A stretch of 64,000 nucleotides of DNA from contig CM077151.1 of NCBI GenBank assembly GCA_039583875.1, forward strand, positions 111,618,609 to 111,682,608. The letters are read 5' to 3'. The notes beneath the pieces are model-generated. The model saw only the letters and a list, made by a program, of their open reading frames with translations, made no database searches and was not told where the DNA came from. Positions within the stretch are counted from its first letter, which is position 1. The number at the start of each line of letters is the position of its first letter. Position numbers and translations under genes: made by a program. Below, one piece after another: positions 53,503-64,000 of this stretch. The DNA comes from Platanthera guangdongensis. Lineage: Eukaryota > Streptophyta > Magnoliopsida > Asparagales > Orchidaceae.

Positions 53503-53700
53503 AGTTGTCTTATGCTTATAAGGTTGTGTTGCAACCCTTCAACATAAGCAACCTTTGAGATGGTGACTATTCCATTGGTAATCTTACCATTATATCTTGT
53601 CACTCCTCTATCTGAACCACTAAAGATAACCTTGGGTCCATCTTTCTCTAGAGTGTACTCTTTTAAGTTGCTCCTTATCCCAGTCATGTGCCTGGAACAA
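53503..53700 (-). pseudogene. Copia-B: fragment of copia protease region
   Basis: Minus strand: CSRHMTGIRSNLKEY, GPKVIFSGSDRGVTRYNGKI, KVAYVEGLQHNLISIRQL. It aligns with the protease of Copia-A (21225-21440) but is a different, diverged copy. It is cut on one side by the Athila-C LTR inside the GCSRHMTG motif and joined on the other side to Athila-B gag. Confidence 0.87.
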
Positions 53701-55469
53701 TGATTTCCCGCGAACAGAGTCTTATGTGGGTGGTTGGTTCTATGAGTCGATCGCCGTGGGCTTGCTAAGGTAGGCAAGTGCAACTATCGCAAGTAGTACT
53801 CGATATTCGGGAGAATACCGAGGTCGTATTGTTCGTGGGGTCGGGTTGATTATTCTTACTCCTCCAGGAGAACTATTATTTTTCTAAAAGTAAGGTGGAG
53901 ATTTTACTTAACTAAAGATGGGAAAAATAAAAGAGCGAAAAATGATTTAGAAAAATTCGATGAAGGGTTAACGATCGGCACCGAATCGAATTAAGACTAA
54001 AATGACTTTTAATAATTATTGAACTTAGTTTTCAAATTAATAAAAGGCAACTTGGTCGTGGAGGTTTCACAGATATGAGCGCACTTATCTCTAGGAATAT
54101 TGCTCACCTGAATGCTAAGACTATTCGACCAAACGTTAGTCCGACGAAGGATTCCTCTTAACGTCTGCTTTACGCTAACAACCACGCTATTGGGTGGGGA
54201 ACCCAATCCGGAAAAATTATGCTTGTCCTCTCTCGAGGGTATGCACACAACTCTCTTTACCTAGGGGTGATCTGTCCATACTCATGGCCTCTCGGCTAGC
54301 TAGCATATGGATAACGGAAATAGGGCACATCGATTTGTGCTCATACGCGTCGTTAACTCGGGGTAAACCTTAAGTCCTAAAATTAAAGGGAAAATTAAGA
54401 ACTTTAATTATTTCAAATCATTTTTTAATGTCCCGATGCCGAGGCTAATAACAATTAGCCACACATCGGTATGGGGACAGCTTTATAATTTGATGAGGTG
54501 CGAGTTCGTAACTAAGAGCTAAAAGGTTATAAGAAGAAGACATGAAAATAACAAACATTTAGAAAGCTAGAAAAGTTAGCTAAAAAAAGAACTCCCGCAC
54601 ACTTCAAATTATAAATAAACAGAAACTAAGTTACAAAAAAAAGGAAATTACAAGTCCTACTCAAACGACTAGGCGGGAAAAAAAGGGCACGCCATTTAAC
54701 TCTCAACAAGTAGGCGGAAATAAATATAAGTACAAGTACTGCTCAAATAAAAACAGAGAAATAAAGATCTGCCATTTAAACTCAAATGAGTAGGCGGTAA
54801 AAAAAGTCCCGCCATTTAACTCCTAGCGAGTAGACGGAAATAAATGCGCACACGCACGCACTCTACATAAATTAAAAGAAAGCAATAAACATTATCTCCT
54901 ACACTCACGCACTCTACATAACTGAAGAAAGCATCAAAATAAAGCATGAAAATAAAGCTTGAAAATCTATCTCCTACACTCACACTCTACATAAATTGAA
55001 GAAAGGATCAAAAACTATTCTCATACACTCACTCACACAAATTAAAAGCAAAATGAAGGTTACCTAAAAATTAAACCATCTACTTTTTTATACTTAGGTT
55101 TTACCAAAAACACATAAAAAGAACAAATAAAAATTAAAAGAACAAAAAGTTTTTCAAAACTAAGCAAAAACCAAAGTTCTTTAAAAAATAAAATTACAAT
55201 TTTTTCATTCTTATGAGTTAATAAAAGTGATAAAAAAAGTGAAATAAAATTTAAAAGAAAAAAAGGTTTTACAATCCTAAAATAAAGAACAAAATCACTT
55301 TTAAAACCTCTTTTACAAATACATAAGAATGAAAACATTAAGCTCTAAGAAAAGGAAATTGTGAAAAAGAGAAAAGCTTAGCATACCACATTTAATTTTG
55401 AAATAAAAACCAAATATTGGGACAAACCAAAAAAAAGGAAAGCATAACAACTAAAGAAATTACACTCAT

Positions 55470-55496
55470 ACACACACACACACACACACACACACT
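55470..55496. repeat. (CA)n microsatellite
   Basis: About 14 CA units in the Athila-C 3' LTR. Confidence 0.9.
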
Positions 55497-55769
55497 TTTA
55501 ATAAAGGAGAAGAACAAAGAAATACAAAGGGATAAAATGAGAAAGAGATGAGCTACCCAAATAAACTTTCATGTCATGGAAAGAGAGAAAAGAAAACATT
55601 TTTTTATTATCAAATTGAAAATATTACAAAGCTAAAGCTCAAGCAAAAATAAACAAAAAGAAAAGGGGGGAGAAATCTCCTTACATAACACTTGAATCCA
55701 CAAGGGCAGCCCACAAAACACACAAAATTGGATCAAAAAGGTGAACCATTGGACCTTATAGAAATTGGC

Positions 55770-56240
55770 TATTTATAGAGAAATATTTCCAAGTACACGC
55801 CCTCCGACACGGGAATATCGGGGGTGCATGTCAATACTATTTGTGCTGTGATCCGGCAATTTGAAGGGCAAGTTGACTTGCGGCTGAACACGAGGATGTC
55901 ATGCCCTTGGTCACCGGCGTGACTCTGGGCGTGTCGGGGAGGTGGAAATGGCGTGGGTTGAACAAAAAGTCACGGGCGTGGGTCTTGTCGGCCAGGTGGA
56001 GGAGTCACGCCCTAGGTCATGGGCGGGACTCTGGGCGTGTCGGCTTGGTCGACGATAGTCGCGCAAAAATCGTCGAGCTTGAGTGTCACGGGCTGGGGTC
56101 ACGGGGCGTGTCAGGTGACACGGGTGTGACCCCGAGCGTGTCAAACTTTTCTTATCAAATTCTTCTGATTCCACGGGAAATGAAGTGTCACTGCCTGGTC
56201 ACGAGCGTGACTCAAAGTACATGGGCGTGTCACGTCATTT
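55770..56240 (-). promoter_or_regulatory. Athila-C LTR promoter: GGGCGTG/CACGCCC cluster plus TATA box
   Basis: GGGCGTGTC, CACGCCC and TGACACGGG-type elements occupy 56235-55795, for example CACGCCC 56006-56012 facing GGGCGTG 56033-56039. TATAAATA follows on the minus strand at 55777-55770. The core equals that of Athila-A although the rest of the LTRs have diverged. Confidence 0.7.
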
Positions 56241-56404
56241 TTTGACTTTTTACTGAAAAATTTCAGAAAAACAAAATTAAGCTAAGTTAGGTAAATATTT
56301 ACAAAAAGAAACATATTTATAAATAAAACTAACTAAAGAAAGCAAACTAAACTAAAATATCATAATAAAAACATAAAAAAAATGCGTATAATTATAACTT
56401 ATCA

Positions 56405-58330
56405 AATAACTCCATACTTAAGCTTTTGTTAATCCAGAGCAAAAGTTTGAGTTGAACTTATAAGGAATAAAAGAAACTCTAAGTTTAGCTACCGCTTAAT
56501 TAATTATAAGAGAGATCTAAATAAACATACGGGGTGTAAGAGTTAAGTCCTAAAATTATGAAGATGAGTTAAATAGTGCAAAAGGTTTGGCCAAAAGACT
56601 TCTTGATGTAATCAAATAGAAAACAATAATTGTAATGGTTAGATAAACAAAAATAGTTTGGAATTATATGAACTTTAGCTTATAGGAGTTTTACTGGAAA
56701 TAATGCAATTTATAAATTATGCTCTCAAAAAGATTTTTGAATTAATTCTAGAATCGTGAAATTGGCTAAGGGGGTTGATGTTGGTTTATGAAGAGGGTTT
56801 GGATATTGAGGTGAGGTGATTTTTTCTCGAACCTCCATTTTTTCTTCTTTTTTGGATTATTAGGAAAATGAAATCTTATTTTCCTAATATCATTTTTTTC
56901 AACTTCATAATAAAATTGACCCAACGTATATGTGTGGGAGTAATGAATTTTATCCTCTTACTCCATAATATATAATCTTTTTAAATTATTGGGTGCCTAT
57001 GTTTACGGAACGAAATCTTATTCCCATTGACATAGGATCTTTTTATATTTTTGGATAGAAATTTTATCATGCCAAGTAAGGCATGATAAGGGGAGAAAAA
57101 AAACTAGATTTTTAATTAAAAAATTTTTGAGAGCAACCTTAATAAATTGTACGTTCCAATTTTTTAGAAAGCTAAAAGTAAACATAATTGAATTCTATAG
57201 TCGTTAGTCTCTAACATAATACACGTGCTCCTATCAATGAAAAATTAGAAGTAGTGCCTAAAATGAGTTCAATATTTTTAACAAAGCATAATGAATTCTT
57301 TAAAACTTAACCCCGGCTATATAAATTTTTCAATCAATAATTAACAAACAAATAGCAAACAAAGAATTAATAAAATTCACATATAAATAAACTCAAAACA
57401 AATTTTTTGGATAGTAAGAAATTTAAGAATGGTATATTTGATTTATTTGTTTCAAAACAATATTTTGGATTTTTTGAGTATTTATCATCATTTCATCATC
57501 TCTTTTTGTTTTTAATTTATTATATTTTTTTTTGAATTTTTGTTTTGTTTTACTCAATTTTTTTGAATTTTTTGATTTATTATTTTTTTTGTATTTTTGT
57601 GTTTATGTCTTTAATATATACATACTAAAGAAAGAAAAATGCTGAACATTTTTTTTTTGAATTTTTAAGTTTTGAGATTTTTTTTTTTGTAATTTTTAAG
57701 AAAATTTTCATTCTATTTACAAAAAGTGGGAGAAAAAGAGAAGTTTTTTACATGAATGAGAGAGAAAAGGAAGGGGGAGAGAGAGAAGAGTATTTACAAA
57801 AAGAATATTTACAAAAAATATTTACAAAAATATTTACAAAATGAAACTAAATATTTTTGGAATTTTTGTTTTATAATTTTTTGGGATTTTTGTTTTTTTA
57901 ATTTTTTTGGAATTTTTGTTTTCATGGATATTTGCAAAAATATTTACAAAAATATTTACAAAATGAAACTAAATTTTTTTGGGATTTTTATTTTTTAATT
58001 TTTTGGAATTTTTGTAATAAAAAGAAAGGAAAGGAAAAAATTTTGGATTTTTCATTTTAAAGTATTTTGTTTATTTTTTTCATTTTGAAATGCAGAGTAG
58101 TAGAAGTGCAGAAAGTAAAGCACGAAAATACCCTCATACATAAGTCCAACATTGTCCCCAATGTTGTAACGTAAGTATACGGAACAAACAAGAAATGTAA
58201 TATGTACAAAGAAAATAAAGAGGGGGGGGGGGGTAGAAGCTTCCCTGAAACGCATTTGGGGAGGCAGATCAGAAACCCTACGTTTATTAGAAAAAGCATG
58301 AAAGATAATAAGAAAAGAGCAAAAAAGAAA
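56405..58330 (-). other. Athila-C 3' noncoding region
   Basis: No gene. Terminal stem-loop CTTTTG (56445-56440) with CAAAAG (56428-56423) precedes a decayed purine tract (CTTAAGTATGGAGTTATT) at the LTR start. Internal stem-loop CAACATTG-GGGA-CAATGTTG (58166-58147) precedes GACTTATGTATGAGGGTA. Between 57820 and 58020 a ~110-bp A/T block (ATTTACAAAATGAAACTAAA plus T runs) is duplicated; the open frame there is low complexity. Confidence 0.65.
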
Positions 58331-58360
58331 AGCGAGGGGTGCCTCTCAAGAGCGCTTTGT
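58331..58360 (-). other. Short hairpin just after integrase, Athila-C
   Basis: Minus strand AAAGCGCTCTTGAGAGGCAC continues CCCTCGCT, so GAG.GG can pair with CC.CTC. It is the counterpart of 7464-7490 in Athila-A. Confidence 0.55.
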
Positions 58361-58393
58361 TTATAGTCATGTAGCTTGACTATTTTGGCGGGG

Positions 58394-59870
58394 TTATAAA
58401 TCGAGAAGGGTTATGGTTTCGTAATGCTCGATCACTGGGTCGCCCGGTATGTATAACTTTAGCCGATGACCGTTTACTTTAAACGAACCTCTTTCCGGGT
58501 GGGAGACGAGTACGGTCCCATATGGAAAAACTTCTTCAACTATGAAGGGACCGAACCATCTAGATTTTAGTTTTCCAGGAAAAAGTTTAAGATGTGAATT
58601 ATAAAGAAGGACAAGATCGCCGAGAGAAAACATTTTTGGGGACTTTATTTTTTGATCGTGATATAACTTAGAACGTTCCTTATTGAACTTAATGCTCTCG
58701 TAAGCGATCGCACGCCATTCATCGAGCTCATTTAGTTGAAGTTTTCTATTCTGAGAGGTTAAGTTGGCTTCGAGGTTTAAGAGTTTTAAAGCCCAAAGAG
58801 CGCGATGCTCTAGTTCTACGGGTAAATGACACGCTTTGCCATAGACTAAGCAGAACGACGTACAACCGATTGCGGTTTTGTATGCCGTTCGATAAGCCCA
58901 CAATGCACCGTCGAGTTTAACAGACCAATATTTCCTATTTAGTGAAACGGTTTTCTCTAATATTCGCTTAATCTCTCGATTGACTACCTCTACTTGGCCA
59001 CTAGTTTGCGGGTGGTAGGGGGTGGCGAGTTTGTGCGTGACTCCATATTTAGCTAACGTCTTAGCCATAAGAGCGTTACAGAAATGCGTTCCCCTATCAA
59101 TAACAATTCCGCGAGGCGTACCGAAGCTAGAAAATAGTTTTTTAAGAAATGTAACGCTGACTCGCGCATCATTGGTGGGGAGAGCTTGCGCTTCTGCCCA
59201 CCTCGATACGTAGTCGACCGCCACTAAAATATACATATTTTTGAAAGAGGGAGGTAGGGAGCCAACAAAATCTATGCCCCATAAATCGAAGACTACGCAT
59301 TCTAAAAACATATTTTGGGGCATCTCGTCGCGACGAGAGATGTTACCTGACCGCTGACAGCTATCACATGCCTGCACAAAAGTGTACGCGTCTTTGAAGA
59401 GAGTGGGCCAAAAGTAGCACGCCTCTAGCGCCTTCCGAGCGGTCCGGTTGGCTTGATAATGGCTACCGGCAGGACCCTCGTGGCAGTGCTTAAGAATTTG
59501 CAAGCACTCCACACCCGCAACGCATCTTCGGACCACTTTGTCCGCATAGATACGAAAAAGAAATGGGTCCTCCCAAAAGAAATATTTCAAGTCAGAGAAG
59601 AATTTCTTCTTTTTTTGACTTGAAAACTTTTTAGGAAGCACCCGCGCTACTAGGTAATTTGCAAAATCTGCGAACCAAGGCGAAGATGACGAAAAATTAT
59701 GATTGGCGAGGAGGCATTCCTCAGGGAATCTGTCATTTATTTCAGATTCGACGAGCGCTTCTGTACCCGGATTTTCTAAACGGGAGAGGTGGTCCGCTGC
59801 TAGATTTTTCGCGCCCCGCTTATCTCGGATCTCCAAATCAAACTCTTGTAGGAGTAGAATGCATTAAAGA
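58394..59870 (-). pseudogene. Athila-C RNase H end and integrase, 480-codon open frame
   Basis: Minus strand from 59836: [20 protein letters not shown] (RNase H end), zinc region CHEGPAGSHYQANRTARK and CDSCQ, core [23 protein letters not shown] and [17 protein letters not shown] (DDE intact), then LWAYRTAYKTAIGC and [20 protein letters not shown], ending near 58394. The integrase itself has no stop. A TAA just upstream (about 59862) separates it from RNase H, so it is orphaned from a complete pol. Confidence 0.9.
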
Positions 59871-61017
59871 AGGCGGGGCTTCACATCATTTTTAGCTAAT
59901 AAATATTTAAGGGCGGGGTGATCGGTAAATACGATAACTTTAGATAGCGTTATATACGAGCAAAAGTTATCAAAAGCGAAAACGACGGCTAAGAGTTCCT
60001 TTTCCGTCGTTGTGTAGTTTACTTATGCGGAAGTGAGCGTCTTGCTTGCGTAATAAATTGGATGAAAATGTTTTTCTATGCGTTGTCCAAGAACGACACC
60101 TAAGGCAATATCACTAGCGTCGCACATAATTTCGAACGGAAGGGACCTATTAGGGTCCACTAAAATTGGTGAGGTGATAAGTTTTTGTTTTATTAAATTA
60201 AAGGCGGACTCGCATTCGCTACTATAGATGAAACATGATTCCTTTTACAAGAGGTGAGTTTGCGGCTTTGTTATTTTTGAAAAGGCTTGAATGAAACGTC
60301 GGTAAAAGCCCGCTTGGCCTAAGAAACTCATGGATTTTACGTTTGTTGGTTGCGGAAGTTTTTCTATGATTTCTATCTTGGCCTTATCCACCTCCATCCC
60401 CTTAGACGAAGTCATATGGCTGAGGACCAAACCTCCTCGAACCATAAAGTTGCATTTTTCCCAATTTAAAACAAGGCTTGTGTCCTCGCACCGTTGAAGA
60501 CACGATCTAGATTGTGAAGGCAATCGGGAAAAGAGCATTCGAATACAGAAAAGTCATCCATAAAGACTTTCATAATGTCTTCTACTAGCTCGCCAAAAAT
60601 TGCAAGCATATATCTTTAGAATGTAGCTGGCGTATTGCAGAGTCCAAATGGCATTCTTCGGTATGCGAAGGTGCCAAACAGGCAAGTAAAAGTTGTTTTC
60701 TCTTGATCAACGGGGGAAATGGGGATTTGGAAAAAACCCGATAAACCATCAAGAAAATAATAATATGGATGAACGGATAAACGCTCTAAAATCTAGTCAA
60801 GAAACGGTAGTGGGAAATGGTCCTTGCGGGTGGCATCATTAAGTTTTACATAATTGATGCACACTCGCCAACCCATAATAGTACGAGTTGGGACGAGCTC
60901 GTTATGCTCATTCGCCACTACAGTTAGACCGCCCTTCTTGGGCACGACATGCACGAGACTAACTCATGCACTCTCCGAAATAGGGTAGATAATCCCTGCA
61001 TCTAATAACTTAATAAT
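59871..61017 (-). pseudogene. Athila-C RT and RNase H, broken
   Basis: Minus strand pieces: the catalytic FMDDFSVFE near 60560, RCEDTSLVLNWEKCNFMVRGG and GMEVDKAKIEIIEKLPQPTN with FYRRFIQAF (60538-60245), and RNase H remnants (CDASD-like, TTEKELLA, near 60120-59990). Stops and frame changes between them. Confidence 0.85.
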
Positions 61018-62364
61018 CTAGGCTTTAACGACGTCTTTCATGTTTGGGTTTAGACGACGTTGCAGCTGGATCGTTTTGCGATAATTATCGTTAAGAAATA
61101 TCTTATGGGTGCAAAAGGAGGGGTTAATCCCCTTTAAGTCAGAGATTTTCCACGCAATTGCGTGGCGATGTTTAAATAAAACTTCCAATAAATCGGAAGT
61201 CTCCGAATCACTCAAGTCCGAAGAAATAATAATGGGAAGCATATTGCGTTTTCCAAAAAAGGCGTATTTGAGTGATGCGGGTAAGAGTTTGAGGTCTAGG
61301 ATGGGCGGTTCTTCTAGGGAGGTTTTAATTCCTATGTCTTTCTTACCAATTGGTTCGAAAGGCAAGCCTATAAAGGTACACTCATCGCATTTAAAATTTT
61401 CGAGCGCATAAATATCATCATTTAAAAATACGGACTCGAAAACGGGAGAAGAACGATCTCCAAAAAAGGTATCTAAAGAATAGCAGAAATCGTCGCTCGA
61501 TGAAAAATTGTCCATCGATGGATTAATAGAGAAAGTAACTTGATCATCTCCTACTTGGAGGAGAAGACTACCATTACTAACATCTATTAGTGCGCGGGAG
61601 GTGGCGAGAAAAGGGCGACCGAGTATTATAGGTACCTCGACATCCTCCTCGATGTCTAAGATGACGAAGTCTACCAGAAAGGTAAACTTATCAACTTGGA
61701 CAAGGACGTCCCCCACTACCCCGATAGAGAACTTAACCGAGCGATTCGCTAATTGGATGCGCATATTCGTAGGACTAGGAGTACCCAAACCTAAACTTTG
61801 AAAGGGCGAGATCGGCATCAGATTAATGCTAGCCCCTAAATCAGCTAAGGCGTATTTTACTAATATATCGCCAAAAAGGCACGGGATGGAAAACCGTCCC
61901 GGGTCATTTTGTTTTGTGGGAAATTTATTAGTAAGGGTCGACGAGCAGATAACGTTGAGAGATACATGCGAAATATCCTCTAATTTACGTTTATTAGAAA
62001 GTAATTCTTTTAAAAATTTCGCATATTTGGGCATTTGCGAGATAGCCTCGCAAAAAAGAACATTAATATGAATTTGTTTTAATAATAAAATAAATTTTTC
62101 GTATTGCGCGTCCTTACGCTCGTTATCTAATTTATGCGGATATGGTAAGGCCTTGTTTAAAATAATTTTTTCATTTAAAATCGGTAAAGGCGGCGTAATC
62201 AAAGAAAGGGGAAGAGGGGTCGCAGGTGAAATATGTACCTGTGGATCGATCCGTTTTGGATCGATCACCTCCTTTCCGCTACGGAGGGTTATAGCATTGG
62301 CGTTCTCCCACGGATTGGGCTCCGTGTTTCCCGGCAGTGCCCCGAGCGCACGCTCAGACATCAT
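61018..62364 (-). pseudogene. Athila-C gag end, protease and RT start, 448-codon open frame
   Basis: Minus strand: MMSERALGALPGNTEPNP, NAITLRSGKEV, a Pro-rich linker, NDPGRFSIPCLFGDILVKYA, protease core DLGASINLMPI (about 61850-61820), PIILGRPFLATSRALIDVSN, a long linker, and KISDLKGINPSFCTHKIFL with LNPNMKDVVKA. It ends in a TAG at the RT start. A single TAG at about 62366-62371 separates it from gag in the same frame. Confidence 0.9.
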
Positions 62365-62365
62365 C

Positions 62366-63629
62366 CTTGCCAGCTATCCAACTTGTTGTTCAAGTGTTTT
62401 TAGCGATCCGGTGATGTTCCGGATATTTGATTCGTTGGACGCTATATATTTACAAAAATTCTCCTCCATCGGGGAGGGTTTTGGAAGAGGAGGAGGAGGC
62501 AGAAATACAGGCGCATAAGAAATAGGGGGATGCGGAGCATTGTTCGGGTTGCTCAAAGAAAAATTGGGGTGATTCCTCCAACCCGTATTATAGTTATTAC
62601 TATAAGGGTTGTTGTTGGGGTTGAAGGAAGGATGACCCGCATTTCCAACGAAGTCCACGAACTCTTCAGCCACGCAGACGTTTGGGGGAATAAAACAAGG
62701 CGGAGTGGAGGAGGCAGCAGACATCTCCGCCACCTACTTTATTAACCTTTCAACTTGAAGGGTTAAAAGATCGGTGGCATCCACTTCAAAAAGGCCGGCC
62801 GCCGGCTTTGGGCATCCCTGTGGGACGTTGCATTGATAGGAATTCATAGCCATCTCTTCGAATAAGCCTGGGCGGCCTCGGGGGTTTTGTTGTTAAGGGT
62901 ACCCCCTGCAGCCGTGTCAATCATTTGCCACTTCTGAAAGTTCAGGACATTGTAAAATATTTGTACCTGCAACCACATTGGCAGCGCGTGGTGCGGGCAC
63001 CGGTGGAGGAACTCATTAAACCAATCCCAAGTCTCATAAAGAGACTCATGATCGTTTTGCACAAATGAGGAAATATCCGCCAGCAACTTTGCAGTTTTTG
63101 CGGGCGGAAAGTACTTCGTCAGGAACCGCTCCGTCAACTCAGCCCACGTGGTTATACATCCTCGTGGGAGGGAATTCAACCACGCCTTGGGTTTGGACTT
63201 AAGGGAAAAAGGAAATAAGCGCAAGCGAATTGCGTCATCAGTGGCGCCATTAATTTCGAAGGTGTCGCATATTTCCAAAAAGTAGGACAAGTGGACATTC
63301 GGGTCCTCATCCGGCAGTCCATCGAACTGCACGGCGTTTTGGACCATTTTAATGATACTTGATTTTATTTCAAAATTATTATTCTCCACCGTAGGGCGAA
63401 CAATACTAGACCCAGTATCGTCCAAATTTGGCCGGGCATAATAAGACATTATACGCTCGGCGGCCGCGTTCGGATTAGGGTCGGCCATAACTATGACAGA
63501 GGGTTCACCGATAGATTCTTCGGGGTCTAAAGAAGGAATTCGTCATTGAGATCGAATACGCGCAAGGGAGTGTTCGATCTCAGGGTCGAAGTCAAAATCA
63601 TCAGACTCGGAGGGTTGTCCGCGGGTCAT
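62366..63629 (-). pseudogene. gag: Athila-C gag, nearly intact
   Basis: Minus-strand ATG at 63629 (MTRGQPSESDDFDFDPEIEH), an in-frame TGA soon after where CGA is likely, then MADPNPNAAAERIMSYYARP at 63488. Capsid domain: FDGLPDEDPNVHLSYFLEIC, RLRLFPFSLKSKPKAWLNSL, FPPAKTAKLLADISSF, CPHHALPMW, TAAGGTLNNKTPEAAQ. A frame shift near 62850 and a TAG near 62740 precede the Asn/Pro-rich tail (NPYSNNYNTGWRNHPNFSL), which ends at the TAG beside the protease frame. Confidence 0.9.
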
Positions 63630-63745
63630 ACACCATAAAAAAAATAAAAATGAAAGTAACCTTTTTTTTGGTTTTTGTTTGTTTTTTTTTAGAAAATAAG
63701 TAAAAGTAATAGACTCCGGAATTCAGAATAACAACTCAAAAGTGC

Positions 63746-63763
63746 TCCCCGGCAACGACGCCA
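63746..63763 (-). other. Primer binding site of Athila-C, tRNA-Asp type
   Basis: Minus strand TGGCGTCGTTGCCGGGGA, one base from the tRNA-Asp complement, 6 bp from the LTR end at 63770. Confidence 0.92.
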
Positions 63764-63769
63764 AAATCT

Positions 63770-64000
63770 TGATTTCCCGCGAACAGGCTCTTAAGTGGGT
63801 GGTTGGTTCGATGAGTCGATCTCCGCGGGCTTGCTAAGGTAGACAAGTGCACCTGCTGCAAGTAGTACTCGATATTCGGGAGAATACAGAGGTCGTATTG
63901 TTCTCGGGGTCGGGTTGATTATTCTTACTCCTCCAGGAGGACTATTATTTTACTGAAAGTAAGGTGGAGATTTTACTTAACTAAAGACGGGAAAAATAAA
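63770..64000 (-). repeat. Athila-C 5' LTR (partial)
   Basis: Plus-strand TGATTTCCCGCGAACAG.. repeats 53701-53931; the rest lies beyond the window. Confidence 0.92.

Larger units (their letters stand above)
53701..56404 (-). repeat. Athila-C 3' LTR (2704 bp)
   Basis: Minus-strand start TGATAAGTTATAATT at 56404, end GGGAAATCA at 53701. 53701-53930 repeats 63770-64000. Inside are the GGGCGTG cluster, TATAAATA at 55777-55770 and a (CA)n tract at about 55470-55496. From 53950 to 55700 I see only AT-rich LTR sequence. Confidence 0.93.
53701..64000 (-). mobile_element. Athila-C: Athila-type element, 5' LTR runs off the window
   Basis: Minus strand: part of the 5' LTR (64000-63770), primer site, gag, protease, RT, RNase H, integrase, noncoding 3' region and complete 3' LTR (56404-53701). 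In the 231 bp of LTR that can be compared I count about 18 differences. It inserted into the Copia-B fragment; AACAA (53696-53700) would be one copy of the target duplication. Confidence 0.95.

Noticed and set aside
57756..57998. 80-codon plus-strand ORF
   Set aside because: Built from ATTTACAAAAAT and T-run repeats; low complexity.

Overview
The window is plant heterochromatin made almost entirely of nested, decayed LTR retrotransposons. I see no host gene, rRNA gene or intact tRNA gene. A flowering plant is indicated by Athila-type and Tat-type Ty3/gypsy elements, a SIRE/Maximus-type Ty1/copia element, tRNA-Asp and tRNA-iMet primer sites and AT-rich intergenic DNA. I cannot name the species. 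The labels Athila-A, -B, -C, Tat-A, -B and Copia-A, -B are local to this report.

Layout: (1) 1-11257, Athila-A (+), cut by the window start, broken gag-pol, ~2 kb LTRs. (2) 11276-15280, Tat-B (-), a pol fragment ending in a 72-bp minisatellite. (3) 15280-16876, two LTR-like fragments. (4) ~16880-27009, Copia-A (+): LTR region, gag, pol and an extra ORF, cut off at 27009. (5) 27010-53502, Athila-B (-): 3' LTR, long 3' region, ATHILA-type ORF, pol and gag. A 1.87-kb array of foldback units (31748-33621) sits inside its extra ORF, and the complete Tat-A element (+, 39644-52845) sits inside its gag. (6) 53503-53700, a scrap of copia protease (Copia-B) joined directly to the broken gag of Athila-B. 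(7) 53701-64000, Athila-C (-), running off the right edge.

Tat-A carries sense gag-pol and, on the opposite strand between pol and the 3' LTR, two apparently spliced genes, each with its own TATA box. Copia-A and Athila-B each carry an extra ORF downstream of pol, also behind what looks like an internal promoter.

The main pattern is that nearly every promoter-like site here (LTR, internal or antisense) lies just downstream of a cluster of short GC-rich inverted repeats whose core differs by family: GGGCGTG in Athila-A and -C, TGATCGTGCGCA and ACACGGGT in Athila-B, GCGGAC in Tat-A, and ATCGTCGA in Copia-A. In Copia-A the same repeats also occur as in-frame codons between gag and protease. The second unusual object is the foldback array: ten alternately inverted tRNA-like units bounded by a 5-bp target duplication. 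Third, a stem-loop followed by a polypurine tract recurs six times in the three Athila elements with changing stem sequences. All of this was read by eye; no database search or folding was run.
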